Assembly (NCBI RefSeq): GCF_000716605.1
Contig: NZ_JNXE01000022.1
Span: forward strand, 62,001-126,000
Direction of reading: 5' to 3'
Source of the DNA: Streptomyces sp. NRRL F-525
GTDB lineage: Bacteria; Actinomycetota; Actinomycetes; Streptomycetales; Streptomycetaceae
Length of the DNA stretch: 64,000 nt
The notes under the pieces were generated by a model. It was given only the letters and a program-made list of their open reading frames with translations, did no database searches and had not been told where the DNA came from. Made by a program: the position numbers and the translations under genes. Of this stretch, positions 54,108 to 61,001 are shown in pieces (within the stretch, counting starts at the first letter, position 1; the number at the start of each line of letters is the position of its first letter).

Positions 54108-54437
54108 GTGAGCGAGTCGACGATGACTGGTGTCCCAGGTGTCTCCGGTGACCAGGGCGTCTCCGGTGGTCCGGAGATGACGGTGGCCGCCGCGTTCGCC
54201 GGGATGAAGAGCGTGGTGCCCGTGATGTTCAGAGCGGGCTGCCCGGACTGCCGGAGCAACTTCGAACTGGCGGCCGGCGCTCTGCGTCTCGCCATCGGCG
54301 CCACCAGCCGCACCACCTTCTACTCCTTCACCTGCCCCGACTGCGGCGCGGCCGTACGCAAGCCCGCGGGCGAGCGGATCGTCGAGCTGCTCACCGGCGG
54401 CGGGGTCAGGACCCTGCGGCTGACCTCCGTCGGGTAG
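54108..54437 (+). CDS. Small zinc-ribbon protein of unknown function
   Basis: 109 residues. Two Cys-x2-Cys knuckles (AGCPDCRSNF and FTCPDCGAAV) about 33 residues apart form a zinc ribbon; the first 30 residues are Gly/Val/Ser-rich and disordered. GTG start behind GAGGAG. Conserved at this position in Streptomyces, between pafC and tatA. Function unknown; a nucleic acid or protein contact is possible. Confidence 0.8.
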   Translation: MSESTMTGVPGVSGDQGVSGGPEMTVAAAFAGMKSVVPVMFRAGCPDCRSNFELAAGALRLAIGATSRTTFYSFTCPDCGAAVRKPAGERIVELLTGGGVRTLRLTSVG

Positions 54438-54456
54438 CAGGGTCTAGGCTCGCCCC

Positions 54457-54651
54457 ATGTTCTGGGCGATGGTCGCGGTAGCTGTGGGTTTCCTGGGTCT
54501 CGCCGTGCTCGGCGTGCTCGCCGTCCGGGTCTTCCTGGAGGCGCGGCGGCTCGGGCTCCAGGTCGCGGACGCCGCGCACCGCATCAACCGGGCGGCCGAG
54601 GACCTGGAGCGAGCGGCGGTGTCCACCGCGCGTTCCGTGGACGCACTGTGA
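54457..54651 (+). CDS. Small membrane protein of unknown function
   Basis: 64 residues: one N-terminal membrane helix (AVAVGFLGLAVLGVLAVRVF) and a C-terminal amphipathic helix (LQVADAAHRINRAAEDLERA). TAGGCT (54445-54450) ends six bases before the ATG and no ribosome site is visible, so it is probably leaderless. It lies just before the tatA promoter. The layout recalls TatB-like or cell-division helper proteins, but no family motif supports a name. Confidence 0.7.
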   Translation: MFWAMVAVAVGFLGLAVLGVLAVRVFLEARRLGLQVADAAHRINRAAEDLERAAVSTARSVDAL

Positions 54652-54715
54652 GTCACATATGGGCGGGGTGTGAGTTGCGCGCCTCATGCGCTTCGCGTCA
54701 CTTTGCCCTGTCACG

Positions 54716-54738
54716 TTGTCGGTGGAGGCGGGTACGCT
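54716..54738 (+). promoter_or_regulatory. PafBC-type promoter upstream of tatA
   Basis: TTGTCGGTG, eight bases, TACGCT: a full match to TTGTCRGTG-N8-TAnnnT. The expected transcript would carry about 165 bases before tatA. Confidence 0.65.
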
Positions 54739-54843
54739 GCTGATCGCGGTCCGGATAACGAGGCCCGGAGCGCGGACCGGGAGTACGCACGGGGATTGCC
54801 TCACGTTTACCCCTGAGCGTTACGATCGCTGGCAGCACGAAGG

Positions 54844-54870
54844 TCGGACAGATGTCCGATCGATCGGACA
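54844..54870. promoter_or_regulatory. Inverted repeat TCGGACA-GA-TGTCCGA plus half-site, before tatA
   Basis: Arms 54844-54850 and 54853-54859, with a further CGGACA at 54865-54870. The core resembles the CGGACA-TGTCCG palindrome near the ferredoxin gene. It is a candidate operator within the tatA leader. Confidence 0.45.
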
Positions 54871-54910
54871 GCACCCCACCCCAGCCGCCTCGGTGAGAAG
54901 GTAAAGACTT

Positions 54911-55192
54911 ATGTTCGGAAGGCTCGGAGCACCCGAGATCATTCTCATCCTCGTCGTCATCGTGCTCCTGTTCGGCGCGAAGAAGCTTCCGGACATGGCC
55001 CGCTCGCTCGGCAAGTCCGCCCGCATCCTCAAGAGCGAAGCCAAGGCGATGAAGGAAGAGGGCAACACCACGCCCACCCCCGCCGGCCCGCCGAACACCG
55101 ACGAGTCCGTGCAGCGCACCATCCAGGCGGCCCCCGGCGACGTGACCAGTGCGCGTCCCGTCACCGAGCCGTCGGACACGACCAAGCGCTGA
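54911..55192 (+). CDS. tatA: Sec-independent protein translocase subunit TatA
   Basis: 93 residues. Short N-terminus, one membrane helix (PEIILILVVIVLLFGAKK), the hinge with Gly-Ala-Lys-Lys-Leu-Pro, an amphipathic helix (DMARSLGKSARILKSEAKA) and a polar tail. Oligomers form the pore-like component of twin-arginine export. Start ATG with GAAGG eleven bases upstream. Followed by tatC after 48 bases; tatB is not in this window, as is usual in Streptomyces. Confidence 0.94.
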   Translation: MFGRLGAPEIILILVVIVLLFGAKKLPDMARSLGKSARILKSEAKAMKEEGNTTPTPAGPPNTDESVQRTIQAAPGDVTSARPVTEPSDTTKR

Positions 55193-55240
55193 CGCAGGGC
55201 CGGGACCCCCTCGGCCTGCCGCACGAGATGAGGACGTGGG

Positions 55241-56203
55241 TTGCCTAAGTCTGCCCGCAAGAAGGAGAAGGACCCCGAGGGGCGGATGCCCCTCGCGGAC
55301 CATCTGCGCGAGCTGCGCAACCGGCTCGCGAAGGCGATGCTCGCCATCATCGTGGTGACCTGCGTGGCCGCCTTCTTCTACAACGACATCGTCAACATCA
55401 TCACCAAGCCGGTGCTGGACTCGGTCGGTTGCGCCTCGACCTTCGAGGAACTGCGCAAGGCCGGTGACAAGACGCACCAGTGCGCGCAGATCACCATCAA
55501 CGGTCTGCTGACGCCGTTCACGCTGGCGTTGAAGGTGTCCCTGATGGCCGGTGTCGTCCTGGCGTCCCCGGTCTGGCTGTACCAGCTCTGGGGCTTCGTC
55601 GCTCCGGGCCTGCACAAGAACGAGAAGAAGTACGCGCTCGGCTTCGTCGGTACCGGCGTTCCGCTGTTCCTCGCCGGCGCCTACTTCGCCTACCGGGTGC
55701 TGCCCACCACCGCGAAGGTCCTGCTCGGATTCACGCCGAAGGACGTCAGCAACCTGCTGCCGCTGGACGACCTGCTCGACCTGGTCACGCGCATGGTGCT
55801 GGTCTTCGGCCTCTCCTTCGAGCTGCCGCTGCTGCTGATCATGCTCAACCTCACGGGCGCGCTGACCGGCAAGCGGATGCTCGGCTGGTGGCGCGCGATG
55901 ATCCTCGGCATCACGGTCTTCGCGGCCGTCGCCACCCCCAGCACCGACCCGCTGACCATGCTGGCGCTGGCCGGGCCGATCTGGGTGCTGTACTTCGGCG
56001 CCGTCGTCTTCTCCCTGCTCAACGACCGGCGCAAGCGCCGTCGCGACGCGGAGGGCCCGGACGACGACGAGGCCTCGGACCTGGACCTCACCCCCGAGGA
56101 CATCGGCGAGATCGAAACCGTCTCGGCCGGCCGGGCAGCCCTGCCCGAGCAGGCGAGCGGCACGGGTTCCGACCGGGTCAACGGATACGACGACGTGACC
56201 TGA
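55241..56203 (+). CDS. tatC: Sec-independent protein translocase subunit TatC
   Basis: 320 residues with six membrane segments between about residues 30 and 255, and a long acidic C-terminal tail. The signal-peptide-binding N-terminus MPLADHLRELRNRLAK is conserved. The most likely start is TTG 55241 (PKSARKKEKD follows) with GAGG upstream; ATG 55286 would remove 15 residues. It recognises twin-arginine signal peptides together with TatA/TatB. Confidence 0.93.
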   Translation: MPKSARKKEKDPEGRMPLADHLRELRNRLAKAMLAIIVVTCVAAFFYNDIVNIITKPVLDSVGCASTFEELRKAGDKTHQCAQITINGLLTPFTLALKVSLMAGVVLASPVWLYQLWGFVAPGLHKNEKKYALGFVGTGVPLFLAGAYFAYRVLPTTAKVLLGFTPKDVSNLLPLDDLLDLVTRMVLVFGLSFELPLLLIMLNLTGALTGKRMLGWWRAMILGITVFAAVATPSTDPLTMLALAGPIWVLYFGAVVFSLLNDRRKRRRDAEGPDDDEASDLDLTPEDIGEIETVSAGRAALPEQASGTGSDRVNGYDDVT

Positions 56204-56223
56204 GCACCTTCCCGAACTCCGCC

Positions 56224-56260
56224 GAGACCGGCCGTTCCCGCACTGCGGGCGGCCGGTCTC
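56224..56260 (+). terminator. Terminator after tatC
   Basis: An 11-bp stem GAGACCGGCCG/CGGCCGGTCTC with a 15-base loop, separating tatAC from the helicase. Confidence 0.75.
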
Positions 56261-56301
56261 CGTGTGTGGAGGATCCATGGGAACGGATAATGATCGTCCT
56301 G

Positions 56302-56324
56302 TTGTCAGTGGCGCCCGGTACGCT
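56302..56324 (+). promoter_or_regulatory. PafBC-type promoter of the helicase gene
   Basis: TTGTCAGTG, eight bases, TACGCT: an exact match to TTGTCRGTG-N8-TAnnnT. It lies ten bases before the helicase ATG and directly after the tatC terminator. Confidence 0.75.
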
Positions 56325-56334
56325 CGAAAGCACG

Positions 56335-59154
56335 ATGACAGAGGACCTCTCCCCGGCCGAGCGGTACGCGGCAGCCCGCCTGCGGGCAGCCGAGCAGGCC
56401 ACCGCGCTCGCGGACTTCCGCGAGATGTACGACTTCGGTCTCGACCCCTTCCAGATCGAGGCCTGCCAGGCGCTCGAAGCGGGGAAGGGCGTGCTGGTAG
56501 CGGCGCCCACCGGCTCCGGCAAGACGATCGTCGGCGAGTTCGCCGTCCACCTCGCCCTCCAGCAGGGCAAGAAGTGCTTCTACACGACCCCGATCAAGGC
56601 GCTGTCGAACCAGAAGTACGCCGACCTGTGCCGCCGTTACGGCGCGGACAAGGTCGGCCTGCTCACCGGCGACAACAGCGTCAACTCCGAAGCCCCGGTG
56701 GTCGTCATGACCACCGAGGTGCTGCGCAACATGCTGTACGCCGGTTCGCAGACCCTCCTCGGCCTCGGCTACGTGGTCATGGACGAGGTGCACTACCTCT
56801 CCGACCGCTTCCGCGGCGCCGTATGGGAAGAGGTGATCATCCACCTCCCTGAATCGGTGACCCTGGTCTCCCTGTCGGCGACCGTGTCGAACGCCGAGGA
56901 GTTCGGCGACTGGCTCGACACCGTCCGCGGCGACACCGAGGTGATCGTCTCCGAGCACCGGCCCGTGCCGCTGTTCCAGCACGTGCTCGCCGGACGGCGG
57001 ATGTACGACCTCTTCGAGGAGGGCGAGGGCAGCAAGAAGGCCGTCAACCCCGACCTCACCCGCCTGGCCCGCATGGAGGCCCAGCGCCCCTCGTACCAGG
57101 ACCGCAAGCGCGGCCGTGCCATGCGCGAGGCCGACCGGGAGCGGGAGCGCAGATCGCGTTCGCGGGTGTGGACACCGGGCCGCCCCGAGGTCATCGAGCG
57201 GCTGGACAACGAGGACCTGCTGCCCGCCATCACGTTCATCTTCAGCCGCGCCGCCTGCGAGGCCGCCGTACAGCAGTGTCTGTATGCCGGGCTGCGGCTC
57301 AACGACGACGAGGCGCGGGAGAAGGTGCGGGCGCTCGTCGAGGAGCGCACGGCGTCCATTCCCGACGAGGACCTGCATGTCCTCGGGTACTACGAGTGGC
57401 TGGAAGGCCTGGAGCGCGGCATCGCGGCCCACCACGCGGGCATGCTGCCGACGTTCAAGGAGGTCGTGGAGGAGTTGTTCCTGCGCGGGCTCGTGAAGGC
57501 CGTGTTCGCGACGGAGACCCTGGCGCTCGGCATCAACATGCCCGCGCGCTCGGTGGTGTTGGAGAAGCTCGTCAAGTGGAACGGCGAGCAGCACGCCGAC
57601 ATCACCCCCGGCGAGTACACCCAGCTGACCGGCCGGGCCGGCCGTCGCGGCATCGACGTCGAGGGCCACGCCGTCGTGCTGTGGCAGCGCGGGATCAGCC
57701 CCGAGCACCTCGCGGGACTGGCCGGCACGCGCACGTACCCGCTGCGCTCCAGCTTCAAGCCGTCGTACAACATGGCGGTCAACCTCGTCGAGCAGTTCGG
57801 GCGGCACCGGTCGCGGGAGCTGCTGGAGACGTCCTTCGCGCAGTTCCAGGCGGACCGGTCGGTCGTCGGGATCTCGCGGCAGGTGCAGCGCAACGAGGAA
57901 GGTCTGGAGGGCTACAAGGACTCCATGACCTGCCACCTGGGCGACTTCGACGACTACATGCGGCTGCGCCGCGAGCTCAAGGACCGCGAGACCGAGCTGG
58001 CCCGGCAGGGCGTGGCGCTACGGCGCGCCGAGGCGGCCGTCGCGCTGGAGAAGCTCAAGCCGGGCGACGTCATCCATGTCCCGACCGGCAAGTACGCGGG
58101 TCTGGCACTGGTGTTGGACCCGGGACTGCCCGCGGGGCGGTCCAACGGCCATCGCGGATTCGAGCAGCACGACGGGCCGCGTCCGCTGGTCCTGACGGTG
58201 GAGCGGCAGGTCAAGCGGCTCGCGTCGATGGACTTCCCCGTCCCCGTCGAGGCGTTGGACCGGATGCGGATCCCCAAGTCCTTCAACGCCCGTTCCCCGC
58301 AGTCCCGTCGGGACCTGGCGTCCGCGCTGCGCACCAAGGCCGGGCACATTCCGCCGGAGCGGGCCCGCAAGCAGCGCTCGCAGGCCGCGGACGACCGGGA
58401 GATCGCGCAGTTGCGTACGGCGATCCGGGCGCATCCGTGTCATGGGTGCAACGACCGTGAGGATCACGCGCGTTGGGCCGAGCGGTATCACCGGCTGCAG
58501 CGGGACACGACGCAGTTGGAGCGGCGGATCGAGGGGCGGACGAACACGATCGCCCGGACCTTCGATCGGATCGTCGCGCTCTTGACCGACCTGGACTATC
58601 TGCGGGGCAACGAGGTCACCGAGCACGGGAAGCGGTTGGCCCGGCTGTACGGCGAGCTTGATCTGCTGGCCAGTGAGTGTCTGCGGGAGGGGGTTTGGGA
58701 GGGGCTTTCTCCTGCCGAACTCGCCGCGTGTGTCTCGGCGTTGGTGTTCGAGGCGCGGGTCAGTGACGATGCGACTGTGCCCAAGGTGCCGTCGGGTGCG
58801 GCCAAGGCCGCGCTGGGGGAGATGGTGCGGATCTGGGGGCGGCTTGATGCCCTTGAGGAGGATTTCCGGATCACTCAGACCGAGGGGGTCGGGCAGCGGG
58901 AGCCTGATCTTGGGTTTGCCTGGGCCGCGTATATGTGGGCCAGCGGGAAGGGGCTGGATGAGGTGCTTCGGGAGGTTGAGATGCCTGCGGGGGACTTTGT
59001 TCGGTGGTGTAAGCAGGTGATCGATGTGTTGGGGCAGATTTCTGCTGCGGCGCCGGTTACTGAGGGCGAGGCGGCTTCTACCGTGGCTAAGAATGCGCGG
59101 AAGGCTGTTGAGTTGTTGTTGCGGGGGGTTGTGGCCTACTCGTCTGTGGGGTGA
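56335..59154 (+). CDS. helY: Ski2-like DEVH-box helicase (HelY type)
   Basis: Superfamily 2 helicase of 939 residues. Motif I AAPTGSGKT (about residues 55-63), DEVH box VVMDEVHYLSD, motif III VSLSATVSNAEEF, motif VI QLTGRAGRRG; a C-terminal DSHCT-type region follows (about 760-935). A Cys/His cluster is present in HPCHGCNDREDH. Enzymes of this kind unwind RNA, and the mycobacterial HelY is of this family. The start is ATG 56335. The perfect damage-type promoter just upstream suggests induction by PafBC. An RNA helicase under DNA damage control would be unexpected. Confidence 0.92.
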   Translation: MTEDLSPAERYAAARLRAAEQATALADFREMYDFGLDPFQIEACQALEAGKGVLVAAPTGSGKTIVGEFAVHLALQQGKKCFYTTPIKALSNQKYADLCRRYGADKVGLLTGDNSVNSEAPVVVMTTEVLRNMLYAGSQTLLGLGYVVMDEVHYLSDRFRGAVWEEVIIHLPESVTLVSLSATVSNAEEFGDWLDTVRGDTEVIVSEHRPVPLFQHVLAGRRMYDLFEEGEGSKKAVNPDLTRLARMEAQRPSYQDRKRGRAMREADRERERRSRSRVWTPGRPEVIERLDNEDLLPAITFIFSRAACEAAVQQCLYAGLRLNDDEAREKVRALVEERTASIPDEDLHVLGYYEWLEGLERGIAAHHAGMLPTFKEVVEELFLRGLVKAVFATETLALGINMPARSVVLEKLVKWNGEQHADITPGEYTQLTGRAGRRGIDVEGHAVVLWQRGISPEHLAGLAGTRTYPLRSSFKPSYNMAVNLVEQFGRHRSRELLETSFAQFQADRSVVGISRQVQRNEEGLEGYKDSMTCHLGDFDDYMRLRRELKDRETELARQGVALRRAEAAVALEKLKPGDVIHVPTGKYAGLALVLDPGLPAGRSNGHRGFEQHDGPRPLVLTVERQVKRLASMDFPVPVEALDRMRIPKSFNARSPQSRRDLASALRTKAGHIPPERARKQRSQAADDREIAQLRTAIRAHPCHGCNDREDHARWAERYHRLQRDTTQLERRIEGRTNTIARTFDRIVALLTDLDYLRGNEVTEHGKRLARLYGELDLLASECLREGVWEGLSPAELAACVSALVFEARVSDDATVPKVPSGAAKAALGEMVRIWGRLDALEEDFRITQTEGVGQREPDLGFAWAAYMWASGKGLDEVLREVEMPAGDFVRWCKQVIDVLGQISAAAPVTEGEAASTVAKNARKAVELLLRGVVAYSSVG

Positions 59155-59165
59155 CGGGGTCGTTG

Positions 59166-59213
59166 GCGGGTGCGGGTGCGTTGTGGCTGGTCGCGCAGTT
59201 CCCCGCGCCCCTG
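59166..59213. repeat. Streptomyces intergenic repeat, copy 3 (inverted)
   Basis: The reverse complement begins AGGGGCGCGGGGAACTGCGC, matching copies at 14619 and 21996. It lies between the convergent helicase and allophanate hydrolase genes. Confidence 0.7.
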
Positions 59214-59234
59214 AGGGGGTGAGCCCTGAGGCCC

Positions 59235-60887
59235 TTAAGAGCTCAGGTAGGTTCGCCAGCCGCCGTGGGTTGTTATGTCCTCTGCGTCTGCCAGCGCCGC
59301 TGGCTCGCAGAGGAAGCCCGGGGCGCTTGTGCCGTCTGCCAGTTCGACGCTTCCGAGCGTCATTGGGCGGGGCAGGCTCGCCAGCAAGTAGCCCAGGCCC
59401 TCTGCCGGTAGGCGCCAGATCTCTGCCTCTATCGCCGCTCCGCCTTCGCCCACGTGAACCAAGCCCGGCTTGGGGGGAGTTGTTGTGAGGGCGTGTAGGC
59501 GGTAGACCGGGGCCGTTGTGGTGGTGCGGTCCAAGCGGGCGCCCAGGGAGAGTAGTTGGGGGTTCAGGGGCTGGCCCGTCAGGTGGGCGCCGACTACGGC
59601 TATGTGGGTCTCCGGGGCCAACTCGCGTGCTATGCGCGCCAAGCGGTCGTCCGTGAAGGCCGGCCCGATCAGCATCACGCCGAAGGGCAGGCCGTTCACC
59701 TTGCCGGACGGGACTGCCACCGCCGCCAGGTCGAAGAGGTTCGTGGAGTTGGTGAAGCGGCCCAGGCGGGCGTTGGCGCCCAGGGGGTTGGCCGCTACCT
59801 CGGACAGGGTGGGGTGGCCCGGAGTTGTCGGGAGCAACAGGGCGTCCGCGTCTGCCAGTTCGGAGAGGGCTCGGGTGCGGAGGGCGGCCAGGCGTTCCTC
59901 GTCCGCGTACAGCTGGTGGGCCGGGATGTCTCGGGCTCGGGTGATGATGCCGGCGACTGTGGGGTCCAGGCCCTCGGTGCCGGATGCGATCGCCTTGTCG
60001 ACAAATGCCCCTACCGCTGTGTAGCGCTCCGCCACGAACGCGCCCTCGTAGAGCATCGCCGCCGCTTCCGTGAACGGGGTGAGGTCCAGGGTGCGGATCT
60101 CGGCACCCGCGTCGGACAGGCGGGTCACTGCCTCCTCGTAGGCCTCCGACCAGCCCTCGTCCAGTTCGCCCAGCTGGTCCCGTGGGGGGACCGCTATGCG
60201 CCAGGGGCCCGGGGTGCGCTGGGGGAGGGGCGGGAGGGCGCGGGTCGGTGGGGAGGTCATGAAGGACAGGGGCTGTTCGGCCTCGGGGAGGGTGCGGGCG
60301 AAGACCGTCACGCAGTCGATCGACGCGCAGGCCGGGACCACGCCCGCCGTGGGGACCAGGCCCCGGGTGGGCTTCAGGCCGACGATGCCGTTGAAGGCGG
60401 CGGGGACCCGGCCCGAGCCCGCCGTGTCGGTGCCGAGGGCGAAGTCGACGATGCCGAGGGCCACGGCTACGGCCGAACCCGCGCTGGAGCCGCCGCTGAT
60501 CCGCTCGGGATCGTGGGCGTTGCGGACCGCGCCGTACGGGGAGCGGGTGCCGACCAGGCCTGTGGCGAACTGGTCGAGGTTCGTGGTGCCGAGCACGATC
60601 GCGCCTGCCGCGCGGAGACGGGCCACCACCGGGGCGTCGGCCTCCGGGGCGTAGGCGTACGACGGGCAGCCCGCCGTGGTCGGGAGGCCGTGGACGTCTA
60701 TGTTGCCCTTGGCCGCGAACAGGCGCCCCGCGAGGGGGAGTTGCTCGCCCGCCGTCACTCGCTCGTCGATGGCCCGTGCCTCGGACTCCACGTCCGGCTG
60801 CGGGCGCAGGTCGATCCAGATCTCCGGGCGGTTCACCGCCTCTATGCGGGCGTAGGCGGCTCGGACTCGGGACACGGTGGTCGACAT
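59235..60887 (-). CDS. atzF: Allophanate hydrolase
   Basis: Amidase-signature enzyme of 550 residues that hydrolyses allophanate to ammonia and CO2. The Ser-cisSer-Lys triad region is present: Lys in FAAKGNIDVHGL, GGSSAGSAVAV and GTDTAGSGRVPAAF. The C-terminal domain (about 430-550) is the one specific to allophanate hydrolases. ATG start at 60887. It lies 114 bases after urea carboxylase and completes the ATP-dependent urea amidolyase pathway, an alternative to urease. Confidence 0.93.
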   Translation of the reverse strand: MSTTVSRVRAAYARIEAVNRPEIWIDLRPQPDVESEARAIDERVTAGEQLPLAGRLFAAKGNIDVHGLPTTAGCPSYAYAPEADAPVVARLRAAGAIVLGTTNLDQFATGLVGTRSPYGAVRNAHDPERISGGSSAGSAVAVALGIVDFALGTDTAGSGRVPAAFNGIVGLKPTRGLVPTAGVVPACASIDCVTVFARTLPEAEQPLSFMTSPPTRALPPLPQRTPGPWRIAVPPRDQLGELDEGWSEAYEEAVTRLSDAGAEIRTLDLTPFTEAAAMLYEGAFVAERYTAVGAFVDKAIASGTEGLDPTVAGIITRARDIPAHQLYADEERLAALRTRALSELADADALLLPTTPGHPTLSEVAANPLGANARLGRFTNSTNLFDLAAVAVPSGKVNGLPFGVMLIGPAFTDDRLARIARELAPETHIAVVGAHLTGQPLNPQLLSLGARLDRTTTTAPVYRLHALTTTPPKPGLVHVGEGGAAIEAEIWRLPAEGLGYLLASLPRPMTLGSVELADGTSAPGFLCEPAALADAEDITTHGGWRTYLSS

Positions 60888-61001
60888 CTCTGGTGCTCCT
60901 TGCGGTTCGGCTTGCGACGGGGGCGGGGTCCGGGCTTGGTGCGCGGGGGCGAGGGCGGATGGGCGCCGTGACGTGCGGCTTGCTGGGTTCGGTGTTCTGG
61001 C

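Noticed and set aside
54686..54904. 72-codon frame before tatA
   Set aside because: Starts upstream of the mapped-type promoter and contains the operator repeats; composition not coding.
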